DNA of 64,000 bases, from positions 1-64,000 of the forward strand of contig KV419401.1 of assembly GCA_001630475.1 (NCBI GenBank), in the 5' to 3' direction. Position numbers and translations under genes: made by a program. Below are positions 11,600-22,790 of the stretch, piece by piece. Source of the DNA: Sistotremastrum niveocremeum HHB9708 (Eukaryota > Basidiomycota > Agaricomycetes > Sistotremastrales > Sistotremastraceae). Numbering within the stretch: the first letter of the stretch is position 1; each line of letters starts with the position of its first letter. The notes under the pieces were generated by a model. The model was not told the origin of the DNA. It was given only the letters and a program-made list of their open reading frames with translations, and did no database searches.

Positions 11600-12425
11600 C
11601 TCTACACCCACCTCCACCTTCGACGACGGATGGCGCTCGATGCGTGCTGCAGCTGGCACTAGCTGTTGGCAGCAGCACGCGCGTCGATCCTAGTTGCTCT
11701 ATGTTCACAAGAACAGAATCGACTGTGTTAGGAGACCCCGCCGGGCCCGCCCAAACCTTCCATCCCGTCTGCAGCACTGCAGGCACGATGGTCGTACCAG
11801 TCGAGAGCTCAAGAAGGTGCAGGGCTGGCTATGTGGTCTCGTGCCACCGCCAGGGAGTGGGTCGATGTTGCTTCATGCTCGTCGACCCTTCGTCTCCTTT
11901 GGAGACTCCGAGGTCTCACTTCCCACACCTTCATCGGATGGGACGGTTCATCGATCTTTGCATTGCGTGGAGATCTTTGAGGATCTACAGAGCATATCAA
12001 TGGGCAGGGTGAGTACCTGATCTCTCATTTCACTTCGTTATCTGATATAATATCTCCCTCCTTAACCCTCACCTCCACCTCCACCCTCAGCAAAGTGACG
12101 CTGCCTGCGTGCCTCGCTAGTGCCAGTCATTAGCAGAGGCACGCGCGTTCTTTGTGCTCGCTGCTCGCAAGAGCGAAATCGGCTGTGTCAGGGATTCCCT
12201 TCGCAAACGACCACTGGATCTGCACTCGCTGCAGTTGTAGGGGTCTACCAGTCGAGAGCTTAATGAGGTGCAGGCTTGGCGGCATGGTGTCGCTCCCCAG
12301 CCATGGAGTGGATCGATCTTGCGTTATGCTCGTCGATCCCTTCTCCTTTGGAGACTCCGAGGTCTCTCTCCGTCTCAAACTTTCATCGTATGGGACGGTT
12401 CATTGAGCTTCGCTCTCCATCGACA
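11600..12425. repeat. Diverged tandem duplication, two units of about 455 bp
   Basis: The text from about 11610-11990 recurs at about 12060-12420. Anchors include accagtcgagagct (about 11796 and 12248), cctttggagactccgaggtct (about 11897 and 12346) and gggacggttcat (about 11940 and 12393). Between the anchors the units differ by many substitutions and small indels. Short open frames occur in both units, but none is conserved through the whole unit, so coding potential is doubtful. The repeat begins about 70 bp after the inverted-repeat element. Confidence 0.7.
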
Positions 12426-12708
12426 CTCGACTCGCCTAGACAAACAGTCTTCACGGTATGTCTGTACGTCTTCGTTTGTTCCCGCGCTAATGTATACACT
12501 CAGTCTCTTTATGCATTCACCAACGAACCGCGCGCTCAGTCTGAGTCCGAAGCCCTGCAGGCCTGACGATCCCATATTCAGTTCCTGCCTCTGTAGTACC
12601 TCAGTTCAAGCGCTGAGTAGAGATAGAATATACAACTGTAGATTATAATAGAGATGAATATAATATACAAACAGGGCCATAGATACTCATATCGGAATCA
12701 CCCAGCTT

Positions 12709-13906
12709 TCAGTCGTCCGTCAAATCAATGACTTCGCCCGGTCGAAAAGCCCCGGGAGGAGGAATCAAAGGTTCAACTTTGACAATCTGCGCCTTTTTCT
12801 TCTTCGCTCGCTCCTGCATCAACACAAAAATCAGCTTCTGGAAGGTGAAGTCGTCTTCCTAGGCTAAAGCTCACCATGAGTTGTCTGAAGGCCTCCGCGT
12901 CTTCTTCATCTAAGAAATCGCACTCCGGATAGTCGGTTTGTGAATGAGAACCATCCCCGTCAGGCTCTGGGGATCGGGGAATTATCTCTTTCGCTTTCAA
13001 CCACTCTAAGTGATACGGTTGGGGTCGCCACTTTTTGGCAGGGGCCTTTCAAAATACCTTCCGGTGCGTAAGAGAACGTGAACTCCGTCTTAGGTAGATC
13101 ATCCCGAAACTTCCATTCTGTGCGCCACTTGGATATTGGATTGTGTACTGCACCATTGAATGGTTGAAAGAACTTTATAGCCCGTGACTTGACCACTGAC
13201 CTTCTTGACCTATTTCTGTCCGGTGACCGCCCCCTTTCTTCTTACGTTCATAAACTGGACGAGGGGCGCGAGACAATTGAGCGAAGTTATCCATTGGGCG
13301 CTCTACTTCCTTGATATCGGTGATAAAACGAAACATGACCTGGATCGAGCCCAGTTTAGATAAAAGTTCTCTGTCACTCTCAGAAGTTTGTGCATCGTCT
13401 ATGAGAAAGCCACAAATCAGTCAGAGGCTAGTTCAGAGCTTAACAGACATGCCAGAGAGCTTAATGGCACCGAAGCGGAAAAAGCATTGAGTATCTGCAG
13501 TCAATTGACAGCGATCAACTTTGATTGGATGCGGGTCGTCCTTGGTGACTCTCGTCAGCCGATAGAACATGAAAGACCCTATGGTATAACTTCGAGATGA
13601 GTTAGGGTAGTGACACATGAGCACCGGGTGGCATACCATCCACAAGACATCGTGCGCAGACTCTTGAGCTTCTATCAACCCGGAGATCTTGTATCACAAC
13701 AGAAAAGTTCTGAGAGCCCGGTTCAATCAGCGGTTATATGGCAAATCTAGATGGGTACAAACCTTCCCAGCGACGCTGGGGATGAAACAAGTATTCATGG
13801 TCTTCTTCTCTTTCTCGTTGTTGATCTGATTGACGCGTTCTTCGTATTCTTCCGCGCGTTTTCCATCAACTTCAATCCAAACTTCGAAGTCGTCAGTCCG
13901 TGGCAT
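12709..13906 (-). CDS. DUF7918-like protein with SUMO-type tail motifs
   Basis: Several short introns join exons that start MPRTDDFEVWIEVDGKRAEE and continue with CFIPSVAGK, FMFYRLTRVTKDD and LGSIQVMFRF. This order (a strand with VDGK, then an IPS.AGK strand, then a glycine-bounded strand) is what I know from the basidiomycete DUF7918 family, whose function is unknown. The C-terminal part is charged and ends with IVKVEP, a match to the SUMO attachment consensus (hydrophobic-K-x-E), followed 16 residues later by VIDLTDD, a classical SUMO-interacting motif, at the very C-terminus. That suggests a nuclear, SUMO-linked protein, but this is inference from short motifs. The intron near 13377-13446 was chosen because it keeps the frame. 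Confidence 0.65.
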
Positions 13907-14326
13907 AGTAAATTTAATAGCCAATTGGTGTTGTATGTCAAGACTCGAGCACAGGTCGCCTTTCGGAGTGACAAGTCCGAAGCCAGATATGATAGCCGAC
14001 AAACTGAGGAACAAGACAGAGGAGTGGCGACACTACTTTGGACGACATGACTGCCAAGAACTAGAGCCGACCCAGTGCCTGAAACGATGCGGGAAGTTTG
14101 TCTATAATCAAACCTAGAGGAATATACGCTCCGAATATATTTTACTGCATTTCATTGAAGCCGAAGCCGGATCGGCTTTGACCGAACAACTGATATTCCG
14201 GATTCGGCGTTCGTTCAGTCATCCGCATCTTATCGACAAAACAACTCCTGAACGCGCGTCCAGAACGCGTACTTCATCTTCTGGTCGAATATACTAGCAC
14301 GATTACGACTGCATTCGTCACCCGCC
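13907..14326. promoter_or_regulatory. Shared upstream region of DUF7918-like gene and OTUB1
   Basis: These 420 bp separate two divergent start codons and so must hold both promoters. No TATA box or known fungal operator stands out. A GC-rich, dyad-like stretch (gaagccgaagccggatcggcttt) lies near 14157-14180. Confidence 0.5.
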
Positions 14327-15768
14327 ATGTCTGATATAAGACCATCTTCAAATCCACAAGAAGATCCCCTCGAACCACCTCCCACTGCACGTGAGTCCAC
14401 TCAGACCTCGCAATCAGACCATGTCTCTCCTCCCAGAATTGTTTGATTCTGAGTCTCCATCGTCTATTATGCCAATGTTGATGGCGTTTTCTCCTTTGAT
14501 TGACAACTTCATCCTAAGGGCAGCTCGGTTGAGTTCACTGGCACTTCCATCTAATGAAGCCGCGACGATGGAACAATCTGGAGCGTCTAGCTTGCAGGAT
14601 ATTACCCCTGAGACAGGTGCGTCTACTTGACTCCTGTCATCACTATCTCTAACATGTCTGTAGAATTATCGACGCTCACGACACAACAGCTCCAGGAACT
14701 GACCCAGAAGTTCTTCGACGATACACTTTCAAGTCGTCCTTTGATCAGTGCCCTCGGTTCGATCGGGAGTCTGCGCACAGAATATACTTCTCCCTCCTTC
14801 ATCTCCCAACTTCAGTACCTTGAAAGCAACGGATACGTGGGCATCCGTCGAACGCGTGGCGATGGAGATTGCTTCTACAGATGTAAGTCCTCCAAGCGTC
14901 TTGTTTGTTCGTCGCTAATTTTTCCTTGTCCTTGTGCAGCGCTCGCATTTGCATATATCGAGCGCATCATGCAGGCACCAGATAAGGAGTTAGCTGTTGC
15001 CAAAGCTACTTCACAGCTCTACGAGACTCAGAAATTGCTCGACGCCGCCGGATTCCAGAAAATGGCCTACGAGGATTTCTATGACGTCATTGTCAGCTTG
15101 CTGGAAACGGTCGTGAATGGCTCGAATGGCAGTCAGCCTTTGACACCCGCCTTATTGCTTCAGGCCTTCCAGGACCCCGAAGGTAAGCGTTGTCTCACAG
15201 GTTCATCGAATGTTCATGAGTCTGATGCGACGTTCTGCATAGTGTCGAACTCGGTGGTTGTGTATCTGCGCCTGTTAACATCGGCACAGATCCGGGCAGA
15301 TCCTGATTCATACGCACCTTTCTTGGTACATCCTGAGGCCGACATCCCTCTCGAAGTGCGAGAATTCTGCGAGGGATTCGTCGAAGCTATCGGTCGCGAA
15401 GCAGGTGCGTGTGCAAAGCTGTTATAGAGAACACTTCGATGATGATACTCTATTAGATCATGTCCAAGTGACTGCTCTTTCGCGCGCACTACATGTCAAC
15501 GTTGAAGTGGCTTATCTTGATGGGAGAAATCCGGTGCGTCTTTCGTCATGTCCATCCCGCCTTTGGCTGACGAGTAATTTCCTGTAGGATCACGTAGACT
15601 TTGTCAAATTTGACAATGAAACTGAACATGATACCAAGCCGATTTTATTATTGTATCGGTGAGTTCTTTCGCAGCCGTTGATGATAGCGAGATTCTGATT
15701 TGTCCGCGATGTGTAGACCGGGACATTATGACATCTTGGAGAGGGAGAAGAGTGGCGCATCGGCATGA
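14327..15768 (+). CDS. OTUB1: Otubain-type deubiquitinase
   Basis: Eight exons, checked for phase, give 355 residues. After an acidic, serine-rich N-terminal part of about 90 residues comes the otubain OTU domain. The catalytic Asp and Cys are seen in RGDGDCFYR, and the catalytic His in RPGHYDIL near the C-terminus. YLRLLTSAQIR and DHVQVTALSRALHVNVEV match the otubain core strand by strand. Otubains cleave Lys48-linked ubiquitin chains and, in animals, also block E2 enzymes without catalysis. The alignment is full length with no missing catalytic residue, so the enzyme should be active. Exons: 14327-14390, 14437-14616, 14664-14882, 14940-15182, 15243-15404, 15457-15533, 15588-15658, 15717-15768. 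Confidence 0.95.
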
Positions 15769-15953
15769 TTATAACTCGGATTGCGTTGTATTACGAAGTA
15801 TCAATAAATGTACAAGAAGTAAACATCCACATGCTTCGGCGTGCTCGTGAATTGCATGTTCAAACGAGAATGAGCCATCAATAGACTTTACGCGCTCAAG
15901 ACACGCTTGGCGTCGGCATGACATCAAGTTCGCACTTGACTTGAACTGCGATC

Positions 15954-16487
15954 ATGTTTCTAAGATTCCACAAGACTCTTCCTAATATCTCGATATTGTG
16001 AGTGAAGGCATCTATTCACAGCACGAATCTCACAGCGTCGAGGTAGTCATAATTCAAAATCGCCTGTCTCACAGCGCGCAGTAGAAATCCTGAAGGCAGC
16101 CAAGGCAGGACCCTACAAAGGTCTGCTCGTTCTCGAAATCTTCTTTGTTGGCTCGAGTAATACGAGCTGTTCACAGGGAAACCTCTGGAATTCGATCTTG
16201 AAATAATCACTGATCAGCCACCCACGCCGACCCAATTTCAGACCATCCTTTCCTACACCTCCAAGCCCCTCTCTTCACTGCTTGCGTCGGCGCACCCATC
16301 TGCGTCATCAGAACCCACTCCACTTTCCGAGGAGGCTTTACATGAAGCAGTGACCAAAAACAAAGAGTCCCTGAAATGGCCCGTGGTCGTTGATTGGTAC
16401 AACGGTCGGGCAGTCGTGGGTGAGGCCGAGGGAGTCAAGAGCGTAATCCTCGAGGAACTCCGGAAAGAACGAGATGGGGAAAAGTAA
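15954..16487 (+). CDS. FMP46: Fmp46-like mitochondrial redox protein
   Basis: Three exons (15954-15997, 16047-16120, 16177-16487) give 142 residues in frame. The N-terminus ISIFHNSKSPVSQRAVEIL followed by a strand EFDLEIIT and a late WPVVVDWYNGRAVVGEAEG matches the thioredoxin-like Fmp46 family (DUF1687) of fungal mitochondria. The CxxC motif of true thioredoxins is replaced here by HNSKS, so the usual dithiol chemistry is not evident. The short basic N-terminus (MFLRFHKTL) could start a mitochondrial presequence. The first intron was placed at an acceptor ending gtag (16044-16046) because nearer acceptors give stops. The reaction is unknown in the family. Confidence 0.75.
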
Positions 16488-17385
16488 AGGGAAAAGTATA
16501 AAGGTACTGACCATACGATAAGACCAGATACACCAGTCCTATGGACCCCGTTGCTGTCTCTTGGTTAATTCCAGCGCTTCACTATCCCCACTTGCTCCAA
16601 TCACATCTCTCATCCTCCAAATAAATGACGTTCCGGACGCTCATACGATCCCATACTCTCCTCATGCCCCTTGGTTCTGTGCCTTGGTCAATCCGACCTA
16701 TCTTACGAACAAGAGCGATGATCGAGCGTGTCAATACAATGTATATATGCGTATAATGCAGTGGGAAAAACCGGCTTGAACAGAAGCCCCTAAAAACAGC
16801 TGTAATAAAATCAAAGGAGACAATGCAATATACGAAATGTGATGCGAGGACTGGAAACTGTACATATATAACAACGACGAAGCGGATGAAGACTGTAATG
16901 CACGATGTCGTGAAAGCGAAGAAATCGCTGTTGAGATTAAGTGTAAGGATACTTGAAGTCGATCAATAAATCCAATGAATCGTGACAAATGGCATGTCCG
17001 TTTTTCTTCTTCCCGAGTTCAGCGGCCTTGGCCAATACTAAACTCGTGGATGGCCCGGCGTGGCTTCATGTGCAACTGAGGTCTCCGAGCCCGCGTTCTG
17101 GATAGATGACCCGCAGTTACAGTGAGAATAAAAGACCCGAGAGTCTGAAGCTGACGCGTAAGCGCCGGGTCTCTGGCCATGATGATGGGAAGAATGCGCT
17201 CTAATGGGCTCCATGGGTAACAACGTTCCTGTAAAAGAATCTCAGAAGTCTTGTCGCAATAAATTCTAGATCGAGGAATAAATGGAGACCGTGTCATCAC
17301 GTGAGAAGCGGACACAGTAACCGAATCACAAGCACGCGTTTGCGATTGAAGGAAGTTAATGCAGAAGAGACATACCAAGATCGGT
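16488..17385. other. Convergent intergenic region
   Basis: Lies between the 3' ends of the Fmp46-like gene and the membrane-protein gene. It is likely 3' untranslated sequence of both. Open frames here are short or are extensions of the opposite gene. No gene is supported. Confidence 0.5.
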
Positions 17386-19105
17386 TCATCTCCGGGTATC
17401 TGGGTCATCAGAGGGTGATGAATCCAGTAGAGCACCAGATTCTTCTCGTTCATCCTCACTTTCATCCCGACGCTCATCCGACGCATTCCCTCCCGGCCGT
17501 GTCGGCCGGCTCAATGACGTCCTGGGCACAATGGAAGGCCAGGACGGTGAACTCGGGTCTCTCGTCAAATCTGGCTGCCGAATGATCGAATTTGTGCGTT
17601 GTCGGCTCAGGAGGGGAGTGGTGGATACAACGCTTATCGGAGAAAGGCCAAGCTCTTCCTCGAGAGGTGTCGGTGGCTCTCCCGGTGGAGGACCAAGCGA
17701 TGCAAGTGACATACGTCGTGTGCTCGAGCTTGCCGAAGAAGTCTGAGGAGTGGATTGGATAAGGCTTGCTATTGAAACAGGAGGCATCGAGACGCTCGCC
17801 GGCAACGAGGATGATATAGAAGACATGTTTGTCAATGTCGGTGTCGGTGATATGTCTTCTGCTGGATATGGAGGAGGTTCCACAGCCATCGATCCTGGGA
17901 AGTACCGCGGCACGAAAGGAGCTGGGCCTGACATGAGAGGTCCGTTTGCCAGTCTGGCCTCTTCGAGTTCACGCCGCTGTCTTCGTTGCGAATTTCTTCT
18001 CCTTCTCCAGATGCTGAGGCAGATACCAAGGGCCAAGGCAGCCAGGACGCCCACAGTGCCCCCGATGGCACCTGCGAAAGTCGCCACATTGTGTTTGGCG
18101 TTGGCAATACGAACTCCACTGTTAAAAAGGTCTAGAACGACTCACGAGGTAATAAAGAATGATTAGACACTAACGCAGATGTCGCGGCACTTGACGGCGA
18201 GCCCGTCAACGCCTCAGCCGCCGCGGTGACCGTTGTAGTCACCGGGAAAGTTTCAGGAGGGTCCGATGCGAGAGCAGTATAATTTAGATAGTCGAAAATA
18301 AGGACCGAGCCGGGCTGAACGATTGCCGTCAAAGTATGTGGCCCGTCCGGTAACGAACCAATGTTGAAAATCGATCTTGAACTATATCCGCTGCCCTCTG
18401 TGCCGGGCACATGAAGGAAGGGCACTCCGGCAGGGTTGCCGTCTACGAGAAAGGAGACATTGGAGATTGAGATCATGCCTGGGATTTGGAACGTTGGGAC
18501 CAATGCAAAAAATTGTGCAGCATTGCCTACACAAGGTGTCAATGGGAGGAAGGCAGAAGATGGTGTGACTAACCCGTGAATTTGATCGTCATTGTAACGA
18601 TATTAGGCACGAAATTAGGATCGTCGAGATCTGGCCCGGTCGTTGCGACTGTCTGAGGGGCTGACGACGAGGTGGAAGCAGACGACTGCTGGGGAGGGGG
18701 TGTCGACGTGCTACTCGAAATTGACGACGACGACGACGAAAGGGATGTAGAGGACGCCGAGGCTAGATCGTCCGAGTCGCCGTCGTGATCATCTCCTTCT
18801 GGTTTGCCACCCTTTCCTCGTCTGTCAACAGTTCTTCTTGCAAGTGCAGAAGAGTTTCCCTGGTCGTCAGAGTCCCGCAGGAGTTCAAAGTTGGTGCCAT
18901 TATGCCAGGTGCCGTTCAGAGCGAGGGCGGAACTGAGGGAGGCACATCCTGGACAATAGCTCGAGTTGAACCAGGTAGCAGGCGGCTCGTAGTCGATGTT
19001 GGGGTCGGTGTCTTTGATGATCCTGTTGACGGACTGAGCGGCGGCGTAGGAAGCGAGAAATGTTAGGACGAGTAGCGACGACGACGAGGTAGATCTGTGT
19101 AACAT
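17386..19105 (-). CDS. Secretory single-pass membrane protein, Ser-rich
   Basis: The start MLHRSTSSSSLLVLTFLASY is a signal peptide ending at AAAQ. The luminal part contains four cysteine/asparagine-glycosylation style motifs (WFNSSYCPGC, NGTWHNGT), a long Ser/Thr-rich stretch, then a beta-rich block (IPGMISISNVSFLVDG, SLPDGPHTLTAIV). One membrane helix follows (GAIGGTVGVLAALALGICL) with the stop-transfer RRRR, and then a Ser/Pro-rich cytoplasmic tail of about 190 residues ending DDPDTRR. This layout (galactose-binding-like ectodomain, helix, disordered tail) is common in agaricomycete membrane proteins of unknown role and resembles cell-wall sensors. The longer open frame running upstream to 19579 overlaps the first exon of VPS36 in antisense and lacks a signal peptide at its end, so the ATG at 19105 was preferred. 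Confidence 0.8.
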
Positions 19106-19465
19106 GGTTGAAAGAGAGTGAGCTGTTACCGAAGGGAGACCGAGTAAGATGCGGACCTCATAGAAAGCGTGCGGGGTAGTAGAGAGCAGCGACTGCTGGG
19201 ATTTCTGGCCTTTGGCTGAGACTTTTGGATGAAAAGACAAGTCCCATGCGCTGCTTTGCCCACGGGACCATTGGCCTTCGCTGCGACCGACCAGAACGTC
19301 CCACACTCGGTCCCACGTCCAAGGCCAATCACCGCAGTCCCCAACTACGGGAGCGATCATCTGCATTATCGTCATGATCCCCGCATGAGTCCCAGATAAT
19401 CCAGTGCTCACCGTCGCAGAGCCTCTTCTCGTCGTCGTCGTCGCAAACAACCGCGACGCGTCTTG
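19106..19465. promoter_or_regulatory. Shared promoter of membrane protein and VPS36
   Basis: These 360 bp separate two divergent start codons. No TATA box is evident. It is GC-rich and contains tcgtcgtcgtcgtc-like runs next to the VPS36 start. Confidence 0.5.
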
Positions 19466-21247
19466 ATGAACCGCGCCAACCAGATAAACGGGTCCATCCC
19501 GGTCCCCGCGCTCTTGCTCGACGGCGAAGACCTCGTTGCCTCCCAGGACACGGTAGGCCTCTATGACGGGTCTGCTCATTTCGTCTTTGTCGGTCCGCTC
19601 TCACTCATCCTCTCACAGTGTCCACAAGTCTGCGCACCATCAGAGTGGGTCAATACACGTCACGTCCCACCGCCTACTCTACATCGACTATGCTAGTCCA
19701 GACCGCAACTCTATCGCTCTGCCCCTGCATCTCATCTCCGAATCTGAGCACTATGCTGGCTTCCTTAGATCGTCACCAAAAGTGACTTTGTTTCTCAACA
19801 ACAACACCGATGCCACTCCCGACGGCCCCGGCGACGACCCTCTCGTCGCTACCGATGTCTGGGTTTGTGAGACTTGCGATGAACGGAACACGGGTGGTGT
19901 CGCATGCTCCCTTTGCGGGATGAAGAGAAACTCTGTACGAACTCCCAACCGCAATAACGCACACACTCCCTCGCCCGAGCAGCAGAACGTCTGTCCAGCA
20001 TGCACGTTCATCAACACGCCCTTCGCAAAAAAGTGTGAGATCTGCGAGACGCCCCTCGCGTCTTCAGCCTCCTCCGTCTCCGCATCGACATCCCGCACAG
20101 ACACCCCCGAGCCATCCGTCTTGAATCCTCACACTGCCTTTATTAAGATCAGCTTCCGTCAGGGCGGGGATAAGGCCTTCTATACTCTCCTGAAAAGGTG
20201 CTTGCACGCAAAGGCTTGGGTCGTGCGTATATCATTCCCCAGTCGGGATAGAGTTTGATATTCTCGCCTCGCAGACCCAAGAATCTAGATCGGGTAATCG
20301 TCCGTCGACTTCCTCAGCCTCTGAACCCTATCTCAGATCAGGGATCCGTGAGTTCTCTTCACTTTCCTTATTCATCGCCCTCCTCTCATGTCGATTTGAA
20401 TAGACGGTATCTTGCAGGGCGTGGATTTGGAAGCAAAGACTCAGGAAGACAATGTTTCTTCCGCTCTGTTGGATCTAGAAGCGTTCATGATCAAGGCACG
20501 CGATATGGTAGCCCTAGCCTCGACCTTCAACGCCAAACTAGCTGCTCAAGAAGAAGAAGAAGCTAGACTCCGCGCAACCCGAAATCCTTACCTACAAAAC
20601 CAAACGTCTATGGTTGAGCCCGAAGAGGCCAAGTTTATCCGCGGAAGTCTGGCGTCTCTCGGTCTCGAAGGCACCGTGAAGGCCGTAACTCAAGATATGG
20701 TTAGCCAACGTGAGTGGCCCGAAAGCCTCGCAAAGGAATTGGCCGGTGTACTCCAAGGTGGGAAGAAAGAAGGCTTGATGAAAGAGAGGGGCATTGTCGG
20801 TCTAGATGAGATCTGGGGATCATGGAATAGAGCCCGAGGTGTTGGTAAGTGATCTTTGAATCAGTCTTTGCAGGATGGGCGTTGAGAACGAGAACAGCGC
20901 TTTTGCCACCGTCAACTCTGTTGCTCGCGTTGCCATACCTTCCGCAATATACGATCCCACCTATCCGGTTGCGCGCATTCAAGTCCGGCTTGCGGGTATT
21001 GCACACACCGGAATACACTTCTTCCGCCTTTACATCCCGACTGAATCAGCTCTTCTCGAGCACGCCGGAAAGTGGAGGTCTGACCACCTTATCCATCGCA
21101 CAGAAGGAGAAGATGAGCATAGGATTAGCTCAGGAAATGATATTAGATGTGGAGATGGAGGGTAGCGTTTCTCGCGATGAAATTAGAGAAGGAGAAATAG
21201 TATGGTGGCCTAATGTCTTTACTGGATATGAATGGGATGGTCATTAG
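19466..21247 (+). CDS. VPS36: ESCRT-II subunit Vps36
   Basis: The protein starts with a GLUE (split PH) domain: LLDGEDLVASQDTVGLYDG, then GSIHVTSHRLLYIDYA. Two NZF zinc fingers follow, WVCETCDERNTGGVACSLC and VCPACTFINTPFAKKCEIC, and then an EAP30 winged-helix region (ALLDLEAFMIKARDM to the stop). Only the second finger has the Thr-Phe pair that contacts ubiquitin in other NZF domains. In yeast, finger 1 binds ESCRT-I and finger 2 binds ubiquitin, so the same division is likely here. Two fingers inserted in GLUE is the yeast-type layout, not the animal one. Role: sorting ubiquitylated membrane proteins into multivesicular bodies. The start ATG at 19466 leads directly into GLUE; the first intron (about 19565-19613) joins YDG to VHKSAHHQSG. 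Confidence 0.95.
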
Positions 21248-22273
21248 TCATTCTAGCTACTCCACCGCCTGGGAGACGTAGACGAGCTACGGCATGGTCG
21301 TTCTCGTGCTTCTGAGATGTCGCGAGGTCACATTTAGCGTCTGCTTTACAAGCATACACAGAGCCACACGAGTAGCTTGTCGAATTTCTGAGCGTGGAAG
21401 ACATGCGGTCATAACGGATCTTATTTCCCAAGCTCGAAGACTTCGATCCATCGCTAATAGCCGCTAAAGCAGACTGCCTTGGCGAAGCACATGGCTTGCT
21501 CAATAACCTTCACTTCGGCAAGAAGCTCGCAACAAGAAGAGTTGTGTAAGAAACAAAGAGAGAGCGCCAGCTTGTATGGGAGGTACGGCAGTGGAGTCGT
21601 GTGACGGCAGAGGCATAGTTGGTATGGCGCAATTTGATAGTGAATGCCCGTTGAGGAAGCAAACCCAAGGAGCAAGATCAAAGCGGCTAGCATCATCACC
21701 AATCATAGGGTTTCATAACCTTGAAGATATTGAGGCGAGCTAAACCTAACTCGAACCGGATGTCAGCCTGGCTTTAAACGAGAAATGTCACTTTGAGGAT
21801 GTCGACAGTCACCCGAATTAACGTGTGTACGGGTTTAGTCGCAAGAGCAGATCGATGCAGTAGCCACGATGTCTCGTCCGAGTTGTAAGGTATAGGCCGT
21901 TTAGGTCGTAGTGACAATACGCTAACAGAATCACCATGTTGCGAGAATCTTGCTAGGTATCGTTTTCGTCATTCGAGCGTTTCATATATAATAGCACATG
22001 TTCTCACGATATAATACCAATGTCCTGGTAAACTTCGACGCTCAGTCTCGGAAGAGTGGGACTTTCGACAAACTTGACCCTAAATCAGCCATTTTTAACA
22101 TGAATGGAAGCTAGATTGCATGATATAACATTACCATTGCATCCATCTATTTTCCCATGAGTGACATGGTCGCAATCAATCGACGTCCATCTTGGTGAAG
22201 TATGTTGAAACAAAGGGAGTTCGGCAGACGCCGAGAAATCTGCCCTTCGATGCAGCGGTGACGATCTCATAGG
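21248..22273. other. Intergenic region without recognisable gene
   Basis: About 1 kb between VPS36 and the Cbp6-like gene. Short frames on the minus strand (21219-21503, 21454-21702) show no domain or consistent exon structure. Nothing else is supported. Confidence 0.5.
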
Positions 22274-22640
22274 ATGCCACCGTCCAATCTCTCGCAGCAA
22301 TTGCGACTCCTGGCCAGCCAATGGCCCACAGACCCATTTAGACCCAATCTCCAACTCCAGACCTTTCTTCTGTCGTTGGCAGACCATCCAAAGGTCACGT
22401 CGAAGGCAGTCATTGCGACTAAAGCATTGTTGAAAGATGAACTGAAGAACAAGGTGAGCACTATCTCGACGAGTTGCGTCTGCGGCTATTGACAGTCAAA
22501 TGGATTAGTACCCTCTTCGCCCTTCTACTACACGGCCTGCGTCTGTACCCGAACACTACAAACGGATGTTGGAAGGTTTCGAGAAAGGTGCACAGGGGAT
22601 AGGTCGACCTTGGTGGAAGAGAGTTCTGGGTATCTACTGA
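22274..22640 (+). CDS. CBP6: Cbp6/UQCC2-like cytochrome bc1 assembly factor
   Basis: Two exons (22274-22453 and 22509-22640) give 103 residues in frame. The pattern LLASQWPTDPFRP, then LLKDELKNKYPLRPST followed by PEHYKRMLEG, matches the small mitochondrial factor called Cbp6 in yeast and UQCC2 (MNF1) in animals, including the W-P-x-D motif and the KYP...Y block. The family acts with Cbp3 at mitochondrial ribosomes in making cytochrome b for complex III. The length fits. It is convergent with NOC2, whose stop lies 150 bp away. Assignment rests on a short protein, so a general LYR-like assembly factor remains possible. Confidence 0.72.
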
Positions 22641-22790
22641 GGGTCATTCATGTGCGACCTATACACCTTATGTGCACCACCACCCAGCTCCCTCTATACC
22701 ATCGATTCGCAAAGCTCGTAATTTTGTGCTATTACTCATGTGTATATGATACAGTATAATCTCCCAAACGCTAAGTAGAATGGTAGCACT

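Noticed and set aside
18569-19579. A 336-codon minus-strand frame extending the membrane-protein gene upstream into VPS36 exon 1
   Set aside because: The extension has no signal peptide at its end, overlaps the VPS36 coding start in antisense and covers the promoter. The internal ATG at 19105 gives a perfect signal peptide.
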